Source: Massilia aurea (GTDB lineage: Bacteria; Pseudomonadota; Gammaproteobacteria; Burkholderiales; Burkholderiaceae_D). Taken from it: a stretch of 64,000 nucleotides of DNA. The stretch covers positions 930,001 to 994,000 of the forward strand of contig NZ_JACHBX010000001.1 of assembly GCF_014200505.1 (NCBI RefSeq), in the 5' to 3' direction. The notes under the pieces are model-generated. The model was not told the DNA's origin. It worked only from the letters and a program-made list of their open reading frames with translations, and searched no databases. This document shows positions 1 to 7,145 of this stretch, piece after piece; position 1 is the stretch's first letter; every line of letters starts with the position of its first letter. A program made the translations under genes and the position numbers.

Positions 1-322
1 CATCATCGAGTTCGAATCGGGCAAGGCCACGCTCACGCCCACCGGCATCGCCGTGCTGGACGGGATGACCGTCGCGCTGCGCAAGATCAAGGGCGTCAAG
101 GTCGGCGTCATCGGCCACACCGACAACGCCGGTTCGCGCGCCGGCAACCTGTCACTGAGCCAGGCGCGGGCCGAAGCGGTCAAGGCGTATGTGGTGGCCC
201 AGGGCATTGCCGCCGACTCGATCGCGGTATCGGGCGAGGGGCCCGACCGGCCGGTGGCGGACAACCGCACGCCGGAAGGGAAGGCGCGCAACCGGCGCAT
301 CGAGTTCAAGGTGATCCAGTAA
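1..322 (+). CDS. OmpA-family peptidoglycan-binding domain protein, C-terminal part
   Basis: The reading frame is open from base 2 to the TAA at 320-322, so only the C-terminal ~106 residues are present. They form an OmpA-like domain: an early FESGKATLTPTG strand, then GHTDNAGSRAGNLSLSQARA with the Asp and Arg that bind diaminopimelate, and a late GKARNRRIEF. Such domains hold an envelope protein to the cell wall. Its place beside tssL suggests a type VI accessory (TagL-like) or the tail of an envelope anchor. TssL next door lacks its own peptidoglycan-binding extension, so this gene may supply that function. Without the N-terminus I cannot decide between an outer-membrane lipoprotein and an inner-membrane anchor. 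Confidence 0.8.
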   Translation, partial: IIEFESGKATLTPTGIAVLDGMTVALRKIKGVKVGVIGHTDNAGSRAGNLSLSQARAEAVKAYVVAQGIAADSIAVSGEGPDRPVADNRTPEGKARNRRIEFKVIQ

Positions 323-327
323 AGCGC

Positions 328-345
328 CCCGGCCTTTCGGCCGGG
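328..345. terminator. Stem-loop between convergent genes
   Basis: CCCGGCC, TTTC loop, GGCCGGG: a perfect 7-bp stem six bases after the OmpA-like stop and just before the tssL stop on the other strand. There is no T tract, so termination efficiency is uncertain, but its position suits a shared end for two convergent transcripts. Confidence 0.45.
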
Positions 346-357
346 TCCATCCACGCT

Positions 358-1122
358 TTACGGCAATGTGATCGTCACGTTCGCCGCTTTCGGCGGCAGC
401 GTCACCAGATCGTTGTAATGCGCCAGCGCATAGCCGGTGTCGTTGCCCAGCACGGTCCGGAAGCCCACGTATGCACCCAGTCCGGCCACCGTAAACACTG
501 CCCCCAGAACCCACAGCGACAGGTCGCTGCGTACGCGGTTGACCACCTGGTCCGGCCGCTCGGCATGCGGCGCGAAGCCCCGCGTGCGGCCGCGCATGCG
601 GGCGATCTCGTCGCCCAGGCGCGCCACCAGGTAGTCGAGCTTGTCCTTGCCGTCGAGCGCATAACGCCCCTGGAAACCCAGCAGCAGGCACATGTGAAAG
701 ACCTCGAGCGCCTCGACCTGCTGCGCCCCGCGCGCGCGCAGGTCCTCGAGCCGGTGGAAGAAATGCTCGCCCGCGAGCTGGTCGCCGAACACCCGGAGTT
801 GCAGGGGCCGGGTCTCCCACGCGTCGCGCACGTCGAAGGTCGAGCGCAGGATGATTTCATCGACCGCCGAGCAGAATGCGTACTTGGCGGCCAGGATATC
901 GTCGGCCGCGATCCCGAGCGCCTTGGCGTTGCGGTCGACGTCCATCAGAAAGCTCGTCATGTTGTCGGCAAACGCGACCTTGTCCTGCGGCCCGCACCCG
1001 GTCTTGAGCAGGAACAGCGCGTAGAACCCTTCGTACATGATGTCGCTGAGGCGTTGCGTGCGGACGGCGCGCTCGCCCGTATCGCCTTTGGGCGCGGCGC
1101 GGCGCTCGATGAACGCGCTCAT
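358..1122 (-). CDS. tssL: Type VI secretion inner-membrane protein TssL (DotU family)
   Basis: 254 residues. TssL joins TssM and TssJ in the trans-envelope complex that docks the type VI tail. Visible features are a cytoplasmic helical DotU region (SDIMYEGFYALFLLKTG early; SAVDEIILRS near residue 90; then LLLGFQGRYAL) and a single membrane segment near residues 207-228 (VLGAVFTVAGLGAYVGF), leaving a short periplasmic end. It is a short-type TssL with no OmpA extension. It overlaps tssK by 4 bp (ATGA), so the two are probably translationally coupled. It is the last gene of the leftward tssJ-tssK-tssL operon. Confidence 0.92.
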   Translation of the reverse strand: MSAFIERRAAPKGDTGERAVRTQRLSDIMYEGFYALFLLKTGCGPQDKVAFADNMTSFLMDVDRNAKALGIAADDILAAKYAFCSAVDEIILRSTFDVRDAWETRPLQLRVFGDQLAGEHFFHRLEDLRARGAQQVEALEVFHMCLLLGFQGRYALDGKDKLDYLVARLGDEIARMRGRTRGFAPHAERPDQVVNRVRSDLSLWVLGAVFTVAGLGAYVGFRTVLGNDTGYALAHYNDLVTLPPKAANVTITLP

Positions 1123-2492
1123 GCCGACACCGCGATCAGTTCGAGGCGCAGTTCACGCAGCCCGTTGGGGACGTACACCGACATCGCCTGCGACTTGAGC
1201 ATGGCTTCGTACAGCGCCCCGCGCACGTCGAGGACGAAGTAGACCATGTCGGGCCGTACGGGAATCGCGCTGGGCACCTGCGGCGCGTGCAGCAGCCTGA
1301 CGCCCGGCAACGCTGACAGCACGCAGCGGTCGACGTCTTCGGGCGCGCCGACCTTGAATTGCAGCGGCACGGTTTCGACCAGGCGCAGCGCCGGCAGGTC
1401 GGCGGCCACGGCAAGGTACAGCGTGGTCTGCGGGGTGATGCGGCCCGAGTCGAGCGCGCCGTGGTAGTACGACGGGCGGTCGTGGTGCAGGGCGATGGTG
1501 AAGTAGCGCGACGAGATCACGGTGTCGAGCAGGTCGCGGATGATGCCGTCCAGGCGCGCGAACGGCGGCCCCGGATCGGCGTGGACATACGCGGGCAGGT
1601 CGTCCAGCCGGTAGCTGCGCGAATACGTCATCAGCCCACCGGCCAGGTGCAGCAGCGCGCCGTACAGGCGCTCGGGATGCAGCTCGCGGTGGTGCAGGTA
1701 ATGGGCCAGCGCCGCATAGCCGGCACTGGCCGTGTGCAGCAGCCAGAACGCCGACACGTCGCCGCCGCGGATCTCGACCACGTTGCGGCTTGGTTCGCGC
1801 AGGTCGCCATACAGCGCGGTCACCTTGGCCAGCAGCTTTTCCATCAGCCGCGCCAGCGCGCCGTGCAGGCCCAGGCCCGGGCCGGCCACCGCATCGATCG
1901 ACAGGCTCGGTGGCATGAAGCCGGGATCGGGTTCGAAGCCGCCGGTGGCCACGCGGCGCAGCCGCAGCAGCGGAAAGCTCTCGTAGGCTTCGAGCGCGTC
2001 GCCGTCGGCCACCAGCCGCAGCGTCTTGCGCAGATACGTGACCGGGGCCTCAGCGGCGCTGCTGTACAGGTCATGCGTGTCGCGCTCATGGCGGGAAAAA
2101 CGCAGCGCGTCTTCCAGGTCGTGCAAACCATCGCCGGCGCCGATCGTGCAGTTCTCGCCATGCGCGCGCAACGTCGGCAGGGCGGCGTGGTACGTGACGG
2201 TCTGCAGATCGGGCGGCAGGTCGGCCAGGCGTACCTGGGGCGGCAGGATGTCGCCATCGGGCGCCCGGTACACCTCGCCCTCGGGGAACAGCAACGAGAG
2301 TTCCTCGATGCGCAGCACGTCGTTCCTGAGCGCGTCCAGGTCGATCGTCATCCGGCGCACGCCCCAGCAATACGGATGCAGCGCGCACGCGGTCTGGTTC
2401 AGGCGCGCATCGTGGTAGCGCTCTTGCTGCTGGAAATGCTGGGGCCGCAGGAACAATCCTTCGTCCCATAAGACCTTGGATGGCATGCTCAC
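1119..2492 (-). CDS. tssK: Type VI secretion baseplate protein TssK
   Basis: 457 residues, normal for TssK, the trimeric baseplate component that connects to the TssJLM membrane complex. The N-terminus carries the family hallmark KVLWDEGLFLRPQHFQQQ. The GTG at 2492 has a GAGG five bases upstream; an ATG two codons further in (2486) is an alternative start with less suitable spacing. The stop overlaps the tssL start by 4 bp. tssJ lies 53 bp upstream in the same direction, so the three genes probably form one transcript. Confidence 0.93.
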   Translation of the reverse strand: MSMPSKVLWDEGLFLRPQHFQQQERYHDARLNQTACALHPYCWGVRRMTIDLDALRNDVLRIEELSLLFPEGEVYRAPDGDILPPQVRLADLPPDLQTVTYHAALPTLRAHGENCTIGAGDGLHDLEDALRFSRHERDTHDLYSSAAEAPVTYLRKTLRLVADGDALEAYESFPLLRLRRVATGGFEPDPGFMPPSLSIDAVAGPGLGLHGALARLMEKLLAKVTALYGDLREPSRNVVEIRGGDVSAFWLLHTASAGYAALAHYLHHRELHPERLYGALLHLAGGLMTYSRSYRLDDLPAYVHADPGPPFARLDGIIRDLLDTVISSRYFTIALHHDRPSYYHGALDSGRITPQTTLYLAVAADLPALRLVETVPLQFKVGAPEDVDRCVLSALPGVRLLHAPQVPSAIPVRPDMVYFVLDVRGALYEAMLKSQAMSVYVPNGLRELRLELIAVSA

Positions 2493-2545
2493 GGCGGCCT
2501 CGCTTGTGTCCGAAAATGTTTAGCTTGCAGGAAAGTTTTCGACGT

Positions 2546-3136
2546 TTATTGACAGCGCACAGACCCCAGCGTGCTTGCGCCACTGACGGCGCCACCCGCC
2601 ACACTCATCGCGCAGGCGTGCAGACCGATGTTGACGCCGTTACGCTCGGCGTCCGCGCTGCTGACCGTCGTGCGCCAATGGCCGGCCGCGGGATTGTGGA
2701 ACAGTGCCACGATGCCGACGTGGCCTGCTTCGCGCGCCACCTTTTCGGTCACTTCGTAGCGTTGCCCCGGCACCAGCATGATTTCGCGGACATCGAGCAG
2801 GTCGGCGCCGAGCCGCTCGCGTTCCTGCTGCGGGTCGAGAAAGGCCGCGTAGGGCGCTTCTTCGAAGGCGTCCTTCTGGCGCAGCTTGTAGAGACGCACC
2901 GCGAGTGCCAGCGGCTGGCCGCGCTCGTTGACGTTCAGGCGTGTGGCGGCGTGCAGCCGCAGCGGCACGTTACGGGGTGGCTGTTGCGATTCAGGCAGCC
3001 CGGCCTGTTTGCGCAGGCCCACCGCGCCCAACGCCGCATTGGCAAACGAACCGTGCGGGGCATTGCCGCAGCCGGGCAGCGCGGCGGTGAAGATAAACGC
3101 GAGCATCAACAGCGCGCAGCGATGGGTTGGGGTCAT
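2546..3136 (-). CDS. tssJ: Type VI secretion lipoprotein TssJ
   Basis: 196 residues starting at the ATG at 3136, which has AGGAGA just upstream; the open frame continues further up but that extension looks non-coding. A hydrophobic signal (CALLMLAFIFTAALPGC) ends in a lipobox LPGC, so Cys is expected to be acylated and the protein held in the outer membrane. TssJ is the lipoprotein of the TssJLM complex and binds the periplasmic part of TssM. The mature part is a short beta-rich domain of the expected size. It is the first gene of the tssJ-tssK-tssL operon and is divergent from the TPR lipoprotein gene. Confidence 0.85.
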   Translation of the reverse strand: MTPTHRCALLMLAFIFTAALPGCGNAPHGSFANAALGAVGLRKQAGLPESQQPPRNVPLRLHAATRLNVNERGQPLALAVRLYKLRQKDAFEEAPYAAFLDPQQERERLGADLLDVREIMLVPGQRYEVTEKVAREAGHVGIVALFHNPAAGHWRTTVSSADAERNGVNIGLHACAMSVAGGAVSGASTLGSVRCQ

Positions 3137-3339
3137 CCGGTTCTCCTGTGCAGTTTCTTGAACGCCAGCGTTGGATTGAATCCGTTTCCCACCCGCGTAC
3201 GCTGCGCCAGCGCAAGGCGTCGCCCGTTCGCGCACCGATCCCACACCTGCTTGCTGAATCCGCTCGCCGTTGACCGTGCGCAACTTCGTGGACCTGCCGA
3301 TGCGAATAATGGTGGCTTGTTTACCCACCGGAGCCGAAC

Positions 3340-3924
3340 ATGATTCGCCAACGACTGTCACCCATGCTGATCGGCGTCGCCGTCCTGGCCGGGTGCGCCA
3401 CCGACGGGACAGGCACGAGCGCGGAGACTCCGCGCGCCGCTGTCTCTGGGAACCTCTACGTGCAGGCCGATGCGGCGCTGGCGGCGCGCCAGCCCGAAAA
3501 AGCGATCGCACTGCTCAAATCGGCCAGCGTGGCCCATCCCGTCGACAAGAAACCGTGGGTCCGCATGGCGCAGATCCGGTTCGACGCCAGCCAGTATGGC
3601 GAGGCAATCAGCCATGCCCAGGAAGCCCTCGCGCGCGACCCCAACGACACGCTGGCCTACAGCATTCTGGCCGTCAGCGGCCTGCGCGTGGCCAGCAAGG
3701 CGCTGGCCGACCTGACCCGCAAGAACAATCTGCAGGGGTCGGTGCGCAGCGAGGCGCAGGACCTGGCCAAGCTGCTGCGCACCAGTCTGGGCGAAGAAGT
3801 GCTGGTCAGTACGCGACCGGCTCCGCGCACACCGGTGCGCAAGCCGGCCACCCAGACGGCGGCGGCGCCGTCGCGGCCTGCGCCTGCGCCTGCGGGCGGC
3901 AGCCCGTTCGACGTCCTGAAATAA
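3340..3924 (+). CDS. TPR-containing lipoprotein of the type VI cluster
   Basis: 194 residues. It starts MIRQRLSPMLIGVAVLAGC, a signal peptide with lipobox LAGC. Residues ~40-115 form two to three tetratricopeptide-like units (ADAALAARQPEKAIALLKSA; then RFDASQYGEAISHAQEALAR), and the C-terminus is a Pro/Ala-rich tail ending SPFDVLK. A TPR lipoprotein just before tssB occurs in several betaproteobacterial type VI loci; its exact role there is not established to my knowledge. It heads the rightward operon, 61 bp before tssB, with a GGCCGGC/GCCGGCC hairpin in the gap. Confidence 0.72.
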   Translation: MIRQRLSPMLIGVAVLAGCATDGTGTSAETPRAAVSGNLYVQADAALAARQPEKAIALLKSASVAHPVDKKPWVRMAQIRFDASQYGEAISHAQEALARDPNDTLAYSILAVSGLRVASKALADLTRKNNLQGSVRSEAQDLAKLLRTSLGEEVLVSTRPAPRTPVRKPATQTAAAPSRPAPAPAGGSPFDVLK

Positions 3925-3985
3925 CGCGGCATTTCTCACCAGTGGCCGGCCATGCCGGCCATCCCATTTCCCCACTGGAGTCGAC

Positions 3986-4501
3986 ATGGCCAAGAACGAA
4001 AGCGTACAAAAACGGTTGCAGAAAGTGCGCGCGCCGCGCGTGCAGATGACGTATGACGTCGAGATTGGCGACGCAACCGAAAACAAGGAGCTGCCGTTCG
4101 TGGTCGGTGTGGTCGGCGATTTCGGGACCGATCCCCAGGTCGACAAGAAACGCCTGAAGGACCGCACGTTCGTCAATGTCGATGCCAGCAATTTCGACGA
4201 GGTGCTCGGGGGCGTGGCGCCGGTGGCGAGCTTCAAGGTGGACAACCACCTGTCGCCGGAAGGCGGCGAGTTCGGCGTGCAGTTGCAGTTTCGCGAGATG
4301 GCCGATTTTCGGCCCGAATCGGTTGTGCGCCAGGTGGCGCCGCTGGCCAGGCTGCTCGAGGCGCGCACCAAGCTGGCCGATTTGCGCAACAAGCTGGCCG
4401 GGAACGACAAGCTCGAAGACATCCTGACCGACGTGCTGGGCAACACCGAAAAGCTCGACAGCCTGCGCAAGCAGCAGGGCGACACCGGCAAGGAGGGTTG
4501 A
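3986..4501 (+). CDS. tssB: Type VI contractile sheath small subunit TssB (VipA)
   Basis: 171 residues, the usual TssB length. It begins MAKNESVQKRLQKVRAPRVQ and contains ELPFVVGVVGDFG followed by the conserved LKDRTFVNVDASNFDEVL, then a C-terminal coiled helix. TssB pairs with TssC to build the contractile sheath around the Hcp tube in the cytoplasm. tssC starts two bases after the tssB stop, with GGAGG overlapping the end of tssB, which indicates coupled translation for equal output. Confidence 0.96.
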   Translation: MAKNESVQKRLQKVRAPRVQMTYDVEIGDATENKELPFVVGVVGDFGTDPQVDKKRLKDRTFVNVDASNFDEVLGGVAPVASFKVDNHLSPEGGEFGVQLQFREMADFRPESVVRQVAPLARLLEARTKLADLRNKLAGNDKLEDILTDVLGNTEKLDSLRKQQGDTGKEG

Positions 4502-4502
4502 G

Positions 4503-5993
4503 ATGGCCGCAGTCCTCGAATCAACGGGCGCACAGCCGGGCGCCCCCGAACTGGATGCGTCGCTGCTCGACCAGATCGTCGAACAGAGCCGCGTGGCCAC
4601 GTCCAGCAGCGAGCATGTGCGGGCGCACGACCTGATCTCGGAGCTGGTCAGCCAGGTCATGCAGGGCACGATGGTGATGTCGTCGAACCTGTCGGCCACG
4701 ATCGACGCCCGGCTGGCGGAGCTCGATCGCATGATCTCCGACCAGTTATCCAGCGTGATGCACGCGCCCGAATTCCAGAAGCTCGAGCGCAGCTGGACGG
4801 GCCTGCAATACCTGGTCAAGAACAGCACGACCGGCGCGAACCTGCAGATCCGCATGCTCAACGCGTCCAAGCGCGAGCTGGTGAAAGACTTCCAGTCGGC
4901 GATGGAATTCGACCAGAGCACGATGTTCAAGAAAATCTACGAAGAAGAATTCGGCACCTTCGGCGGCGCGCCGTACGGCACGCTGATCGGCGACTTCGAG
5001 ATCACGCGCCAGCCCGAAGACATCTATTTTCTCGAGCAGATGTCGCACGTGGCCGCCGCCAGCCACGCGCCGTTCATCACGTCCTCCAGTCCCGAACTGT
5101 TCGGCGTCGAAAGTTTCGGCGACCTGGGCAAGCCGCGCGACCTGGCCAAGGTGTTTGACACCGCCGAATACGCGAAGTGGAAGGCGTTCCGGGAATCGGA
5201 AGACGCGCGCTACGTCGGCCTGACGCTGCCGCGCTTCCTGGGCCGGCTGCCGTACCACCCGGCCGATGGCATGACCACCGAAGGCTTCAATTACGTCGAA
5301 GATGTCGACGGCAGCGACCATTCTCGCTACCTGTGGTGCAACGCGGCGTATGCGTTCGGCGCGCGCCTGACGCGCGCGTTCGAGGATTACGGCTGGTGCG
5401 CGGCGATTCGCGGCGTCGAGGGCGGGGGGCTGGTCGAAAACCTGCCAACCCACACGTTCAAGACCGACGAGGGCGAGGTGGCGCTGAAGTGCCCGACCGA
5501 AGTGGCGATCACGGACCGGCGCGAGAAGGAAATGTCGGACCTGGGCTTCATCTCGCTCGTGCACTGCAAGAACACGTCGTACGCCGCGTTTTTTGGGGCG
5601 CAGTCGGCGCAGAAGGCGCGCAAGTACAACAACGAGGCGGCCAATGCGAATGCGGTGCTGTCGTCGCAACTTCAATACATCTTTGCTGTGTCGCGTATAG
5701 CGCATTACATGAAATCCATGATGCGCGACAAGATCGGCAGCTTCGCGGCAGCGTCCAATGTCGAGGATTACCTGAACCGCTGGCTGACGCAGTACGTCCT
5801 GCTCGACGATAACGCGAGCCAGGACCAGAAAGCGCAGTTCCCGCTGCGCGAAGCCAGCGTGCAGGTGTCCGAGGTGCCGGGCCGGCCCGGCGTGTACCGC
5901 GCCGTGTCGTTCCTGCGACCGCATTTCCAGCTCGACGAGCTGTCCGTTTCGCTCCGTTTGGTCGCGGAGTTGCCGCAATCGACCAAGAACTGA
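4503..5993 (+). CDS. tssC: Type VI contractile sheath large subunit TssC (VipB)
   Basis: 496 residues, typical for TssC. Family stretches include LERSWTGLQYLVKNS, YGTLIGDFEI, LPRFLGRLPYHP, an RLTRAFEDYGWCAAIRGVEGGG segment and the late GRPGVYRAVSFLRPHFQL. With TssB it forms the helical sheath whose contraction drives the tail; ClpV later disassembles it. It lies between tssB and hcp, followed by a 55-bp gap. Confidence 0.97.
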   Translation: MAAVLESTGAQPGAPELDASLLDQIVEQSRVATSSSEHVRAHDLISELVSQVMQGTMVMSSNLSATIDARLAELDRMISDQLSSVMHAPEFQKLERSWTGLQYLVKNSTTGANLQIRMLNASKRELVKDFQSAMEFDQSTMFKKIYEEEFGTFGGAPYGTLIGDFEITRQPEDIYFLEQMSHVAAASHAPFITSSSPELFGVESFGDLGKPRDLAKVFDTAEYAKWKAFRESEDARYVGLTLPRFLGRLPYHPADGMTTEGFNYVEDVDGSDHSRYLWCNAAYAFGARLTRAFEDYGWCAAIRGVEGGGLVENLPTHTFKTDEGEVALKCPTEVAITDRREKEMSDLGFISLVHCKNTSYAAFFGAQSAQKARKYNNEAANANAVLSSQLQYIFAVSRIAHYMKSMMRDKIGSFAAASNVEDYLNRWLTQYVLLDDNASQDQKAQFPLREASVQVSEVPGRPGVYRAVSFLRPHFQLDELSVSLRLVAELPQSTKN

Positions 5994-6048
5994 CTGCTGT
6001 AACCAACTTGTTATTCAACCGACGTTTCAATCACACTTGGAGTAGAAC

Positions 6049-6540
6049 ATGGCAATTGACGTGTACCTGCAGATCGACGGGATCAAAGGCGAGTCGCAGG
6101 ATGACCGGCACAAGGACTGGATCGAGTGCACCTCGGTGAACTGGGGCGTGAGCCAGCCCCGGTCGGCCACGGCATCCACCGGCGGCGGTCACACCGCCGA
6201 ACGCTGCGAGCACCAGGAAATCGCGCTGACCAAGCTCGCCGACCTGGCCTCGCCCATCCTGTTGCAAACCTGCTCGGCAGGCAAAACCATCCCCAAGGCC
6301 AAGCTGGAATTCATGCGCGCCGATGGCCAGGGCGAGCGCATCAAGTACTTCGAGATCGAGCTTGAAAACGTGCTGATCGGCGGTGTCCAGCCAAGCGTTG
6401 CCGAAGGCAGCATCATCCACGAAGCAGTGGGCCTGAAGTTCTCGAAGATCAAGTGGAAATACACCCAGCAAAAGGTGACCGGCGGCGCCGGCGGCAACAC
6501 CTCGGGCGGCTGGGACCTGGCGGCCAACAAGATCGTCTGA
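6049..6540 (+). CDS. hcp: Type VI tube protein Hcp (TssD)
   Basis: 163 residues. It starts MAIDVYLQIDGIKGES and carries the Hcp pattern HKDWIECTSVNWGV, later EFMRADGQGERIKYFEIELE and KFSKIKWKYTQQ. Hcp hexamers stack into the inner tube that is fired out of the cell and can carry small effectors. The start has GGAG at 6042, a slightly short spacing. Hcp is usually made in large excess, so the 55-bp gap after tssC may hold an extra promoter, but I see no clear one. Confidence 0.96.
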   Translation: MAIDVYLQIDGIKGESQDDRHKDWIECTSVNWGVSQPRSATASTGGGHTAERCEHQEIALTKLADLASPILLQTCSAGKTIPKAKLEFMRADGQGERIKYFEIELENVLIGGVQPSVAEGSIIHEAVGLKFSKIKWKYTQQKVTGGAGGNTSGGWDLAANKIV

Positions 6541-6620
6541 GCGGCGCCCGCCGCTTTCCACGCGGCGGCTGCGCGCCGCCGCGTGTTCGTTGTGGTTACC
6601 CACCCCCCCTCGGAGATACC

Positions 6621-7145
6621 ATGAAAGGCTGCACGCCTGGCCTGCTCGACCGCCTGATGGACGAGCGCCGCGATCTTGCGCCCGGTGCACCGGCCTCCAT
6701 CGAGCGCGTCAAGGACAGCATCGCGCGCGACCTCGAAGCCTTGCTCAATACCCGCCTCGCGCTCGATCCCGCCCATCTGGCCGGCTATCCGCTTGCGCGC
6801 GCGTCGCTGCTCAATTACGGCCTGATCGACTTCGCCGGCTTTTGCCTGACCAGCAGCCTTGATCGCGACGCCGTCTGCGCCAGCATTGAAGAAGCGCTTG
6901 CCTCCCATGAGCCGCGCCTGTCCGACGTGCGCGCCGCGTTTGCGCCGGATGCGGGCGACGTCAATCGCCTGCAGTTTGTCATTCACGCACGCCTGGCGCT
7001 GGGCGGCCAGGACGAGACGATCAACTTCAACGCCGTGCTGCAACCGTCGTCGCTGCACTACGACGTCAACCGTACCGTCCGGCCTGCCAGGGCCGCGACC
7101 CCACCCGACCAGGAGGCACAATGGACATCAACCTCAAGACGCTGA
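6621..7145 (+). CDS. tssE: Type VI baseplate protein TssE (gp25-like)
   Basis: 174 residues from the ATG at 6621, preceded by CGGAGATACC; the frame is open further upstream but that part is a shadow of hcp. Markers of the gp25/TssE fold are RVKDSIARDLEALLNTR, the YPLARASLLNYGL strand and IEEALASHEPRL. TssE is a wedge component of the baseplate. Its last 25 bases overlap the start of clpV in another frame. In many clusters tssF and tssG follow tssE; here clpV follows directly. Confidence 0.9.
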   Translation: MKGCTPGLLDRLMDERRDLAPGAPASIERVKDSIARDLEALLNTRLALDPAHLAGYPLARASLLNYGLIDFAGFCLTSSLDRDAVCASIEEALASHEPRLSDVRAAFAPDAGDVNRLQFVIHARLALGGQDETINFNAVLQPSSLHYDVNRTVRPARAATPPDQEAQWTSTSRR